Shown: positions 23,444 to 34,600 of the stretch, in pieces | Numbering within the stretch: position 1 is the first letter of the stretch | Layout of the letters: the number at the start of each line of letters is the position of its first letter | Notes under the pieces: generated by a model | Seen by the model: the letters and a program-made list of their open reading frames with translations, nothing else | Told to the model about the DNA's origin: nothing | Database searches by the model: none | Assembly: GCF_963576545.1 (NCBI RefSeq) | Contig: NC_083644.1 | Location: 28,215,393 to 28,279,392 of the forward strand | Direction of reading: 5' to 3' | DNA: 64,000 nt | Source of the DNA: Limanda limanda | Taxonomy: Eukaryota; Chordata; Actinopteri; Pleuronectiformes; Pleuronectidae | Made by a program: the position numbers and the translations under genes

Positions 23444-24410
23444 ATGTGTGATGAAAAATTCAAGAATTTAACCATTTCTTCAACAAAAAAAAGGCTTATC
23501 TCCCTGTTTCCAGCGCTTTTCTGACACTTGAGCTGATATGTGATGAAAAAGTCAAAATGTTAACCATTGCTTCCAAAAAAGGCTTATCTCCCCGTTTCCA
23601 GCTGTTTAGTGACATTTGGGATGATGTGTGATGAAAAATTCAAGAATTTAACCATTTCTTCCAAAAAAAAGGCTTATCTCCCTGTCTCCAGTGCTTTTCT
23701 GACACTTGAGCTGATATGTGATGAAAAAGTCAAAATGTTAACCATTGCTTCCAAAAAAGGCTTATCGCCCCGTTACCAGCTGTTTAGTGACATTTGGGAT
23801 GATATGTGATGAAAAATTCAAGAATTTAACCATTTCTTCCAAAAAAGGCTTATCTCCCTGTTTCCAGCGCTTTTCTGACACTTGAGCTGATATGTGATGA
23901 AAAAGTCAAGACCATTGCTTCCAAAAAAGGCTTATCTCCCCGTTTCCAGCTGTTTAGTGACATTTGGGATGATGTGTGATGAAAAATTCAAGAATTTAAC
24001 CATTTCTTCCAAAAAAAGGCTTATCTCCCTGTTTCCAGCGCTTTTCTGACACTGGAGCTGATATGTGATGAAAAAGTCAGAAATGTTAACCATTGCTTCC
24101 AAAAAAGGCTTATCTCCCCATTTCCAGCTGTTTAGTGACATTTGGGATGATATGTGATGAAAAATTCAAGAATTTAACCATTTCTTCCAAAAAAAGGCTT
24201 ATCTCCCTGTTTCCAGCGCTTTTCTGACACTGGAGCTGATATGTGATGAAAAAGTCAGAAATGTTAACCATTGCTTCCAAAAAAGGCATATCTCCCCGTT
24301 TTCAGCTGTTTAGTGACATTTGGGATGATGTGTGATGAAAAATTCAAGAGTTTAACCATTGCTTCCAAAAAAGGCTTATCTCCCCGTTTCCAGCGGTTTA
24401 GTGACATTTC
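23444..24410 (-). repeat. Satellite block in inverted orientation
   Basis: About 970 bp (eleven monomers or so) of the same A/B satellite reads as reverse complement compared with 1-22515. It is slightly more diverged; examples are a shortened monomer near 23910 ('gtcaagaccattgc') and variants 'cgttaccagc' and 'cgttttcagc'. It ends next to the 3' end of a minus-strand L2. Confidence 0.95.
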
Positions 24411-25152
24411 AATCAATCGATCAAGTTTTATTTGTATAGCCCACATTCACAAATCACAATTCGTCTCATAGGGCTTTAACATGGTGTGAAATCCTCTGTC
24501 CTTAACCCTCAGCAAGAGTAAGGAAAAACTACTAAAAACCTTTTTAACAGGTAAAAATATGTAGAAACCTCAGAGAGAGCCACATGTGAGGGATCCCTCT
24601 CCCAGGACGGACAGAAGTGCAATAGATGTCAAGTGTTAAGAAAACATCATCAGGATTAAAGTTTTTAGCAGCATCGATGAGGGTAAACATTTTTTCAATA
24701 CTATATGTGAAGCAGTCCTGCTGCAATCATAGTCTCTGGTCAGCAGCCAGATCACGATCCAGCATCAGGATGGGATCCACTATAGTCCACAGTTATTGTC
24801 CGCTGCCGCCAGTTAGAATCCATTATCAGCTGCCGCCTCGGTCGTGGTCCACCATCAGCCGATGCCAGCGCGACAATGGATCCTCCATTACCACTACAAT
24901 CAGCAGGCACGATACAGAATCCACTGAACTGGATCTACCATTGCGACCTGTGACGCGCGATCCACAAGCTGTGGCCCTGCATCCGCGGGCGCTAAGGCAC
25001 AGAAACTCCGGGAAAGGGGTCAAGTTAGTAACATGTACTGATGAGATAAGAATTACCTTGATGTGTTAGGGATGGAGAAAAGGAAGGAGAAGCAGGAGAG
25101 GCAGGAAAGAGAAGCTCCGTGTGTCTTGTGTCATAAATTCCACTAATTAGCT
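24411..25152 (-). other. L2 3' UTR and 3' end
   Basis: This is the non-coding tail of the minus-strand L2. It matches the 3' UTR of the plus-strand copy (47950-48950), including the segment around 24510-24625. It ends in TTGATTGA-type repeats next to 'ttttatttgtatagccc' read on the plus strand. LINE reverse transcriptase primes at such ends. Confidence 0.82.
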
Positions 25153-27331
25153 CTAACTATAAGCTTTATCAAAAAGGAAGGTTTTGAGTCTACTTTTAAA
25201 CGAACAGAGCGTGTCTGCTTCCCTAACTGAAAGTGAGAGATTATTCCACAGCAGTGGGGCTTGAGGGCTAAAAGCTCTGGCTCCTACTCTACTTTTAGAG
25301 ACTTTGGGGACGACAAGTAAACCTGAATTCTGGGATCGGAGTGCTCTAGTAGGTTGATATGGTATTAACATCTCTTTAAGGTAAAAAGGTGCCATATCAT
25401 TAAGGGCCTTGAAGGTGAGGAGGAGAATTTTAAATTCTATTCTTGATTTAACAGGAAGCCAGTGTAGCGATGCTAATACTGGGGAAATGTGCTCTCTTTT
25501 CTTAGTTCTTGTCAGGACACGTGCTGCAGCATTTTGAGCCAGCTGCAGAGTCTTTAACGACTTACTGCTGGAGCCTGATAATAGCGAATTACAGTAGTCC
25601 AGTCTCGATGTAACAAAGGCGTGGACTAGTTTTTCTGCATCTTTTTGCGAAAGGACATGTCTGATTTTTGAGAAATTACGCAAGTGGAAAAAAGGCGGTC
25701 CTAGAAATTTGTTTTAAGTGACTATTAAAGGACAAATCAGGATCGAAGATCACTCCCAAGTTCCTGACTGTTTCATTGGAAGCAAGGGCAATGTCATCTA
25801 GCGCAGCTATATCATTAGATAATGTTTCTCTAAGTTGTTTAGGGCCGAGTATTATAACCTCAGTTTTATCTGAGTTTAATAAGAGAAAATTGCGGGTCAT
25901 CCAGGTTTTTATGTCCTTGAGACATGCTCGAAGTTTAGTTAATTGATTACTTTGATCAGGTTTTATTGACAAATATAACTGGGTGTCATCCGCATAACAG
26001 TGAAAATTTACCGAGTGTGTCCTGATAATGTTTCCTAGTGGAAGCATATATAATGAGAATAAAACTGGGCCGAGCACAGACCCCTGTGGAACACCATGGT
26101 TAACTTTGGTGCGCACAGATGACTCATCATTAATTTGTACGAATTGGGAGCGATCAGAAAAATAAGATTTAAACCAGTTTAGGGCCGTTCCTTTAATGTT
26201 AATTAACTGTTTTAGTCTTTGTAATAAAATTTGATGGTCAATTGTGTCGAATGCTGCACTGAGATCTAACAGAACAAGGACAGACACAAGTCCCTGATCT
26301 GAAGCTATTAGAAGGTCATTAGTGACTTTTGCCAGGGCTGTCTCTGTGCTGTGATTGGTTCTAAACCCAGACTGAAAGTCTTCATATATATTATTTTCCT
26401 GGAGAAACTCACACAGCTGATGGCTACAACTTTTTCTAAGATTTTAGAGAGGAGGGGAGATTGGATATTGGCCTGTAATTTGCTAAAACCTCTGGGTATA
26501 GGGTGGGTTTTTGGAGTAGGGGTTCGATTACAGCTATTTTAAAAGACTGTGGTACATAACCTCATGATAATGACAGATTTATTGTGTTAAGTAACAAACT
26601 ATCTATTAGGGGCAAAATTTCTTTAAGTAATTTAGTTGGAATCGGATCTAAGATACAGGTTGTTGGTTTAGAACCTGAGATTGTTTTGGTAAACTGATCA
26701 CGGGTGATCATAGAGAAGCTGTCTAAGTAATGGGAAGGATTCTCAGCCGTTTCTGAGATCTCTGTTGTTGGGAGGGTATTAGTGCCAATTGAGGGCAGGA
26801 GATGGTTGATTTTATTTCTAATAGTTAGAATTTTATCATTAAAAAAGGTCATAAAGATATTGCTATTTAGGGATCGAGGAATACTGGGTTCGGTGGAGGT
26901 GTGACTCTCTGTCAGCCTGGCTACAGTGCTGAAGAGAAACCTTGGGTTGTTTTTATTCTCTTCTATTAGTTTTGAATAATAGGCAGCTCTTGCTTTGTGG
27001 AGAGCCTTTTTATATTCTTTAACACTACTCTTCCAGTCTAGGAGATTTTCAACACTGTTGTTGGAGCGCCACTTCCTTTCTAATTTTCTTGATATTTGTT
27101 TCAACTCATGTGTCTTGGAATTATACCACGGAGCTAATTTACTATGTTTTACACATTTCTTTTTTAGAGGCGCTATTGAGTCTAATGTTAATCGTAACGA
27201 GTCTGCAGAGCTATCTACGAGGTGGTCAATCTCAATAGAGCTCGGGTTTTTAAAGAATTTGTTGTTTATGTCGACGGATAATACGGGTTTAAATGTAATC
27301 GGAATTATTTCCTTAAATTTAGCTATAGCAC
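25153..27331 (-). pseudogene. L2 ORF2 reverse transcriptase and C-terminal region, frameshifted
   Basis: A linker with KLERKWR and ARAAYYSKLIEENKNNPRFL leads into the RT region, with PIPTKLLKE near 26620. The main RT block (26287 down to 25690) has LVLLDLSAAFDTIDH, HGVPQGSVLGP and the catalytic CYADDTQLY box. A one-base expansion in a T run near 25690 shifts the frame before the C-terminal block (HAFVTSRLDYCNSLLSG ... LFDKAYS), which ends at 25153. More frame changes lie between 26290 and 26560. The catalytic Asp pair is intact, but the chain is not. Confidence 0.88.
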
Positions 27332-28372
27332 CAGTGGCGGTTCGTCATACAGGGCGCTGGGGCGCCGCCCACCCTACAATTTTGAGATGAAAAAAAAAAA
27401 AAAAAAAAAAAAAATGACATGTCAAAAAACATTATATATCAAATAATTTAATAAGAAATGTACTGTTTTAAAGCGTTAAATGTGTGCCGGAGACCGTAAG
27501 CCCCTGTCAAAAACCACTTAATATATTATATTTGGTAATATATTTGCCATTCATTATCACTGAGAGAGAAGCCACTCCTCCCTGTGGGCGCCGGGCAAGT
27601 GGAAGTCTATGGAAGCCAACAAAAGGGGCAGGAACATTTGAGCAAGGACAGCTTCTCAATGGCGGATGACAGTTCGAGCCATGGGCGCACTTCACTTGCG
27701 CCTACAGCCAATGAAAGGGTTTCTTATACATCATGCTGACAGGACTGTCCAATCAGAGACCTTATCACTGATCTACAGGAGCTGCATAGTTAGCAGATAC
27801 TTTTAATCTGCACGGAGGTGCAGCTCCGATCCCGGAGCACTGAGTGAGACAGGTAGAGGACAGACAGTGGACAGATAGAATCATTGTTGTTTACTGTGTC
27901 GTGTGTGTAGTTTTATCGATCAGTAATAATCAGCTGAAATTTTTAACCACATGTTAACGTGCATGGGGACGTGCTCCTCCGGGACCGGGACCGGAGCACC
28001 GGAGCACCTCCCCGGGGACCGTGACCGTCCCCGGGGACGTCCCGGCGACCGGAGCACCTCCCGGAGCACCGGAGCACCTCCCCAGGTGCACCTCCCTCCG
28101 GTGCTCCGGAGACCGGGACGTCCCCGGGGACGACCCGGTCTCCGACCCGGTCTCGGTCCGGGGACCGGGACCGGGACCGGAGCACCGGAGCACCTCCCCG
28201 AGGACCGGGACGTCCCCGGAGACGGTCCCGGAGGAGCACTTCCCCGGGGACGTCCGGACCGGAGCACAGGACCGGAGCACCCCGGAGTTTTTTTTCTCTC
28301 ATTGCAGTGGGCTATTTAAACCGCGCCGCCCAAGTGCGCCCCCCCCAAAAAAAATTTCACCAGCCGCCACTG
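27332..28372. mobile_element. hAT-type non-autonomous DNA transposon inside the L2
   Basis: The ends are CAGTGGCGG and CCGCCACTG, a terminal inverted repeat. They are flanked on both sides by the same 8-bp sequence TATAGCAC (27324-27331 and 28373-28380), the hallmark of hAT insertion. The 1041-bp body has a 24-base poly-A stretch (about 27391-27414) and a GC-rich core at 27960-28285 built of variants of 'ccgggaccggagcacc'. No transposase can be read. The open frames across the GC-rich core on both strands are low-complexity artefacts. Confidence 0.9.
27960..28285. repeat. GC-rich, self-complementary minisatellite core of the hAT element
   Basis: Degenerate repeats of GGGGACC, CCGGGACC and CCGGAGCACC, together with their complements (GGTGCTCCGG, GTCCCCGGGGAC), cover about 325 bp. 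The sequence can pair with itself in many registers and can be read open on both strands. Its GC content is far above its surroundings. Confidence 0.85.
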
Positions 28373-28380
28373 TATAGCAC

Positions 28381-29110
28381 TATCAGGTAGACATCTAGAA
28401 AATGAGTTTTTTATTAGGGGCATATATTCAGATAATGAAAAATCGAAGGTTATTATATTATGGTCTGATAGTACTGGATTGCGCGGAAGTACTGTTAAAT
28501 GTTCAATTTTGACACCGTATGATAATACAAGGTCAACTGTGTGGTTACAACAATGAGTAGGTTGATGTACACACTGACTAAAACCAATTGAGTCTAGTAT
28601 TGAAATAAATGCTACGCTCAGGCTATCTTTATTATTGTCAACATGAATATAAGTCACCAACAATAATAATTTTATCGGTCTTTAGGACTAGGTTTGATAA
28701 AAACTCAGGGAATTCTTTTAGAAATTCAATATAAGCCCCAGGAGCACGATAAACTACAGCAAATATGATTGGCTGTTGGTGTTTCCTGGATTGACGTGGA
28801 AGATTAAGAACAAGACATTCAAATGAGTTGTAGCTGAGTTTAGGTTTAGGATTAATTGATAGACGGGAGTTAAAAATAGCAGCAACTCCACCTCCTCGCC
28901 CGAGTTCCCTGGGAACGTGTGAATTTATATGACTGGGGGGAGTAGATTCATTTAAACTGACATATTCATCAGGATGCAGCCACGTCTCAGTAAGGGACAA
29001 TACATCTATATTGTAGTCTGAGACTAGTTCATTAACTAAAATAGCCTTTGAGGACAGTGATCTTATGTTTAAAAGACCACATTTGAAAGTCTTAGTTTCC
29101 TGTGTTGTTC
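28381..29110 (-). pseudogene. L2 ORF2 endonuclease domain, broken
   Basis: APE-type endonuclease motifs are visible: [12 protein letters not shown] at the start, then [13 protein letters not shown] with the catalytic Glu, [27 protein letters not shown], and past a frameshift IHVDN, HCCNHTVDLVLS and LSDHNIITF. The small deletion near 28650 separates the conserved Asp block from the rest. The domain runs up to the hAT element at 28372. It nicks target DNA for target-primed reverse transcription in active LINEs; here it is dead. Confidence 0.85.
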
Positions 29111-29269
29111 CAGAGGTTGTGTTAATTTGTATAAGATTATTGTGAGTTCTCGCTCTGTTATTGTTTAATTTAAATAATTGAATCGGACGGTAGACAGAGA
29201 CAGTCTCTATGCGGTTGGGTGACTGATCCAGAGGGAGCGCAGAGAAGTGTTTAGCACTGCAGCTCTGCT

Positions 29270-30090
29270 TCCTGGTCCGAACTCTGGGTTGTCATGTAAT
29301 AGACTGGGTAATATTCCTAGATAAGAGAGCTGCTCCATCCCAAGTGGGATGAACGCCGTCTCTCCTAACAAGACCAGGTTTACTCCAAAAAGTTTGCCAA
29401 TTATCTACAAAGCCCGCAACCATTTACAGGACACCACCTCGACAGCCAGCGGTTAAAAGACAGCATGCGACTAAACATGTCATCACCTGTTGTGTTAGGG
29501 AGAGGGCCAGAGAAAACTACTGTGTCCGACATCGTTTTTGCAAAACGACATACGAAGCCGGGAGTCGTTCCTGCCGACGTGAATTACGATTTTACTGTAT
29601 TTGCGATTAGTTTTAGCCAGCAGCTTCAATTTGGATTCGATGTCGCCGGATCTGGCCCCCGGGATACAATTGACTATGGTCGCTGGGGTTGCTAACCTCA
29701 CGTTTCTGATAACCGAGTCGCCAATAACCAGAGTTTGTTTCTCAGCGGGTGCGTCGCTGAGTGGAGAAAATCTATTTGAAACGTGAGCTGGTGGGTCTTT
29801 AATCGTGGCCCCTTACGGGTAGCACTATGCCCCCTCCGGACCGTCACCCAGCCGCCCTGGGCTCCCGGCTGCCCGGGGCAGGTCGAGGGACTGCTAGCTG
29901 AAGCTAAACTACGGGCTGAGCTACGTGGCTTCGCTGCGGCTAGCACGGGCCGGCTAACTACAGCTAACGGGGGTTCTAAGCTGAGGAGCCGAGCTTCTAA
30001 GTCGCTCAGCCTCGCCTCCATCGCTACCAACATACTACATTTATTGAATTTACCACTACTGTTAATGGAGGCGGAGGAGTAAGTAAACAT
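29270..30090 (-). pseudogene. L2 ORF1 (SGNH esterase-like), frameshifted
   Basis: The N-terminal part reads MEARLSDLEARLLSLEPP, a likely short coiled coil, then a proline/serine-rich linker. Next come SGNH-hydrolase-like blocks: [10 protein letters not shown] (block with catalytic Ser, near 29714), VIHVGRND (normally GTND) and RRDGVHPTWDG (block with Asp/His, near 29340-29365). The frame changes at least twice, near 29700 and near 29550, so no intact protein is made. In CR1/L2 LINEs the ORF1 protein binds nucleic acid and carries this esterase fold. Confidence 0.75.
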
Positions 30091-30386
30091 GAGACACTCG
30101 GAGCAAGTGAGAGCGGTGGAGCGAGAGAGAACACATCGCTGCTAAAACTACGAGGGTGAGATTTAAACAGAACACAGACTCACAAAGCACCAGAGTGTAG
30201 GGGCTGGTATGTGAGGGTGCTTAACTATATACCGGTGATTTTAGCCGTAGTAGAACAGAAAGACAGCTGTATTTAGCGGAGGAGCTAATTCAGATCGCGA
30301 CTACACCACCCGTGGCAATAACAGGAAGTGACGCAGCACGCTTACCGTAATGACGTCCGTAGAGTGACAGAGTATCAGTGGAACGA

Positions 30387-30739
30387 CGATTGACTGTTTC
30401 AGGGAAGAACCCATTAAATGTGTTGCTGATCCAACAATTCTTTTTCAACTTTCTTTAACATACCAGTACATACCAGATCGTGATCTCAGATCTACTGTTG
30501 CTTTTGGTTCTCAGGGTAGAGGCGCGAGTGCGGTAGAGCGTTCTCAGTAAGGGCTCGACTATAGAATAACCTTCCACTAGGAATCAAGACAACCTACCTC
30601 TTCTAAATCTCATTTAGAGAGTAATCTTTAAAAAATGGCTTTAAACTAGATTTCTTATGTCTCTGCATGTATTTTTCTGTTTCTATGTTTGTAAAGCACT
30701 TTGTAAACATTTTTTTAAAGTGCTGTATAAATAAAGTTT
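30387..30739 (+). mobile_element. 353-bp LINE tail (CR1/L2-group-like), copy 1
   Basis: It starts CGATTGACTG and ends TGCTGTATAAATAAAGTTT, a typical fish LINE 3' end. Inside, with two stops, one can read the usual LINE RT C-terminal pattern ([13 protein letters not shown], then [10 protein letters not shown]). The same 353 bp with the same start and end occurs at 34775-35127 without a visible mismatch. Either it is a 5'-truncated LINE copy or a short LINE-derived, SINE-like element. Confidence 0.78.
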
Positions 30740-31635
30740 TGCTGTTATTAAATAAGGCTGCTTATTTACTCAACTCTTTCCTAGTGTGTGTCCTCAATGT
30801 GCCTGACAGATACTCAAAGTCTTAAATGTGTCAACTAACATCTGAAGTTTAGGAGAATAATCACATGGTCATGATTTCTATAAACACATAAAAGATGTGA
30901 CTGTGTGTTAACAATGACTGACTTAACACTTTATGTTGTGGTCACCTTATATGGAACTCCAAGAAAACCAGGTGAAGGTGAGATTTTTCAAATGCAAAAA
31001 CATATTTAACCTGATGTTTTAAGTAAAAGTAAATCACATCATATTGACAAGATATGAGACAGTTTACCTAAAACAAGTTTATTAACAGATTAATTAGCAT
31101 TGACTTGTCTGCCAACACTGGTGGCTGTATATGATCAAGTTTACTACAACATCTGGAACACCTGCTCCACCAATGTGGAGATGAGGAGCCCTGACAAACA
31201 GTGTCAGAGCTGTAAGGACTTTCAGGAAGAAGACTGGAACATTTCTGATGAGATGTGTAGAGCAGAGAAAGATTGGCAGCCAGATCAGGACTAGCTGTGG
31301 CAGATGAAAACAGGAGACAAGGAGCTCATCGGGCCCTTTATCATTTTGGACACAAGATCTTTCTGACAGAACACACTGATCTCCTAAATTATTTTTAATA
31401 ATTGTTGCACTTCTACTGAAAATCACTTGATCACCTAGCAGTTATCAGACGATGAGAAGGACATCCTATTTTTGCCAAACAAATGTCTGAATTGATCACT
31501 TTGAAGAATGAAAAAAATAGATAATGGTGTAATTTCAGTTAAATAATTAATGGACAGAAAAAAGAATATGATGCAGGGTGCTCGCAAAAGTCTGAGGGAG
31601 GTACAAAAAAAAAATACATGACAAAACAAAAAAGC
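30740..31635. other. PHB2 3' flank / probable 3' UTR
   Basis: I see no gene. On the minus strand a polyadenylation-like AATAAA lies at 31078-31083, about 550 bp after the PHB2 stop, and could end its transcript. The rest is AT-rich without recognisable repeats. Confidence 0.4.
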
Positions 31636-34600
31636 TTATTTCTTGTTGTCCACTTTCAGACTTGTCCAGTCTCGTGTTGATTCTCTGTGCCTAAAAGCAA
31701 AAGCGAGACTGTTTGGATGAAGCTGACCACGGAGAAAGTTCTGCTTCCTCTCTACACGTCCTCTTCATCACTTCTTTTAGTCCAGTGACAAGCTGAAAAA
31801 CAGTCATTTATTACTCAGCAGCGTCACACCAAGAGAAATGGCAGAAAAAAATGTAACGGCAACTTCCAGGCTTTTGTGTTTATGTACCCTCTAAAGTCAA
31901 CAATATTACTTCGATAGCTCAGAGTGTATTGACTTTGTAAAATATTTTCCCTTGCAGGAATGACAGTTTACTCTGAGCCACCAACTTAGGTAATTGCGAG
32001 AGATTCCAAAACACTGGGCCTGATGCAAGAAGAACTCACAAAAGGTGACAGGGACACTGGATTTAACAGAACTTGTGCAGTGCCTGTTCTAAACACTTGC
32101 TCCGGAGCTACTTCAGAATTATTTCTTGTCATTAGCGAGTCCTCCTCAAACACTTCTACACTTCACTTGTTATTGTTTGTGTGCTGGATATTATGTGCAG
32201 AGCTTTTTATGAACAGTGTACAGTGAAATTAGAAAAACATTGTGTTGATACCTTACCTGGTTTATCTGCAATGATGATTGTATAGTCAATGTTTTTCATT
32301 AAGTGAAACTGAATTTGCTTTATTACTGTTCAAATATGTTGCTCATAGGTTTGAAAGACTGACTCAACTGCTGTTGTGACCCAAAATCACAACTTTTCAA
32401 AATTAAAGCTCTGTAATTCAGCTCAATGTAAAGCATTACAGGAAAACACCAAACATTTCTCTTATACTTTGAAGACAAATTACTGGGGAGTGATTGAAAT
32501 CCCTGTGTCCTGTCTGTGTCAGTCCAATACTGTGACATACAAATAATCAAATGTCCAGTGATGTCAAAAACATCATGGATTATCCCCATCACCAAGAAAA
32601 AATCTGTCCCAGAGATTAATGATTTAAGAGCAGCTTCCCTGACATCACATGTTATGCAATGTTTTTGGAGCAAGTCTGTGAAAACCTACTTGTTAAAAGA
32701 TGCCTTGTCTTGTAGGTTCAGGATCAAACTGTCAGCGTTAAGGTACACCTTGTTCTGAGATGTTGCCACCTGCAAACACACACAACAGCCATTTACTTCA
32801 TCATCACCGTGGATTATTTTTTCTATGTAGCCTCTCATTCTGGGATCTTGTAACATTTACACAATTTAAATCTTGCACGTTTCATGCAGTATAATTGGGA
32901 ACAGACAGAAACGATGTTGCAGGAGATAAATAGTATTACTGACCGACTTAGCGATGTTCTGCGCTGCTCTAATTCTCCTCAGCTTCAGGTAACCGGGGTT
33001 CTTAGTCACTGCTTGTCCCAACTGACATACACAAATAGACAAAGGAAAAATGAAATGTAAAGTCAGCAATTGCATTGATCTAGACCAGACATTCCAAAAG
33101 TGTGGGCCGCGGCCCCCTGGTGAGTCGTGAAGCCACTGCAGGTGGGCCGTCAGAAGTCATCAGAAAATAAATAGATACAAAAGTATCTGGTAGCGTTGAT
33201 TACCAGCAAACATTTATGATCTTTTAAAAAAAAGTAATCATCACAGGTAATGAAACAGACACGAGATTTAAATTCCACGTTGTTCTTCTGTATCTGACAT
33301 AGGTATATAGCAGGTGTCGTTGTATTTCCTGACCGTCACATTAACACTTGAACGCATCCTTAGCGGGGAATCATAGGTGAGGGAGAACTTTGTTGTGTGC
33401 TGGGTCGAGCAAGATGGAGCAGAGGAAAGCTGCTAATGACGAAGGGGAATCAGAAAGTCCAACTGAATCATTCAAAACTAAAAAGAGGACTTGCAGAAAG
33501 GACTCAAGTGAGTACCAGTCGTAGGCCTAGAGGACAACCCCCAAGCCTGTGTGTGTGCGCTGGGATGCTAGCTAACGAGACCCTGGGACCATGTAAACTG
33601 CGCCGCCGCCATTTAGAAACTAAACAGGGACAATATTTATCCAAGCCTCGAGCATCTTTTGAAAATACACTGAGAGCATCGGAGCCAGCTACGATGCAAC
33701 ATCACCCCTCTCATCAGGTGAGTTACAGGTGACACAATGTCACTTTATGCGATGTGTTATTCAATATCAAGTATATCGAGATAAACTGGTTGAAGTGTCA
33801 GACTAGAGGAATTCCAGTGTTAATGTCAGTTTATGGAAACGTGATAGCAAGTTTTTTTTGGTGGGGGGGGCCTTAAACGCCTTAAGTATATTGGTTATGC
33901 CTCAAATGTCTTTGTCTTCTCCTGGATATTCTTGTTGTGCTCTGTTATACAAACAGTAAGAATATATTTTTTAACAATACCCTATTTGCACTTTATGTAT
34001 TTTACATTGGTTGCTTTGCAAATTGTTACGCTTAAATGTGGATGTTGTTGGATTTGCACTGCATATGCCTGCGTTCGCTATAAAATTAATAATATGTATG
34101 ATTCTAGTCCTGTGTGGATCATATGGTTGTGATAAAGGGGGTTGTGGGTGGGTCGCACACATTTTTCAGTTTTCAAATTGGGCCGCGGCATTCTTAAGTT
34201 TGGGAATGGCTGATCTAGACTATTCAGTCTTCTTAGTATACATCAAGTCCTAACAGTGAACAATTGACTCCCAAACTCAAGTTTAGGCAAAAACAGAATG
34301 TGAGCACTGGTTCTTTCACATCAGTGAACATCCCAGCAGAATGCAATGTTCGAGGTGGAGCACTGCTGCTGTCACTGTAACTAGGAGAAGCAGGTTAGTC
34401 ATGTGATCAGTCAGTCACCATTTTGGCAGCTTCAGCCTCTCCCTCAGCCTGGATGATCTTCTGTCTCTGATCCTGTTTGGCTTTCTCCACATAGAACTGA
34501 GCTCTCTGGGCCTCTTGCTGGGCTAAACACACAAGAACAGAATTACTGATACAATTCTATGTACAAACTGATTATTCAAAAATGTTCAAAGCAAAAGGAA

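Larger units (their letters stand above)
24411..30386 (-). mobile_element. Near-full-length, decayed L2-type LINE, minus strand
   Basis: Read on the minus strand it has, in order, an esterase-type ORF1, an APE-type endonuclease, a reverse transcriptase, the RT C-terminal region, a 3' UTR and a TTGA-type repeat end (24411-24423). Without the nested hAT element it is about 4.9 kb, near full length for a fish L2. ORF2 is broken by small indels and by the 27332-28372 insertion. The 5' end is set where the 353-bp LINE tail begins at 30387 and is uncertain by tens of bases. An esterase ORF1 and a short-repeat 3' end are known for the CR1/L2 group. Confidence 0.88.

Noticed and set aside
27920..28377. 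Several open frames of about 110-120 codons on both strands
   Set aside because: They overlap in all frames within a GC-rich self-complementary repeat. Composition is Pro/Gly/Arg/Ser only, from repetition.
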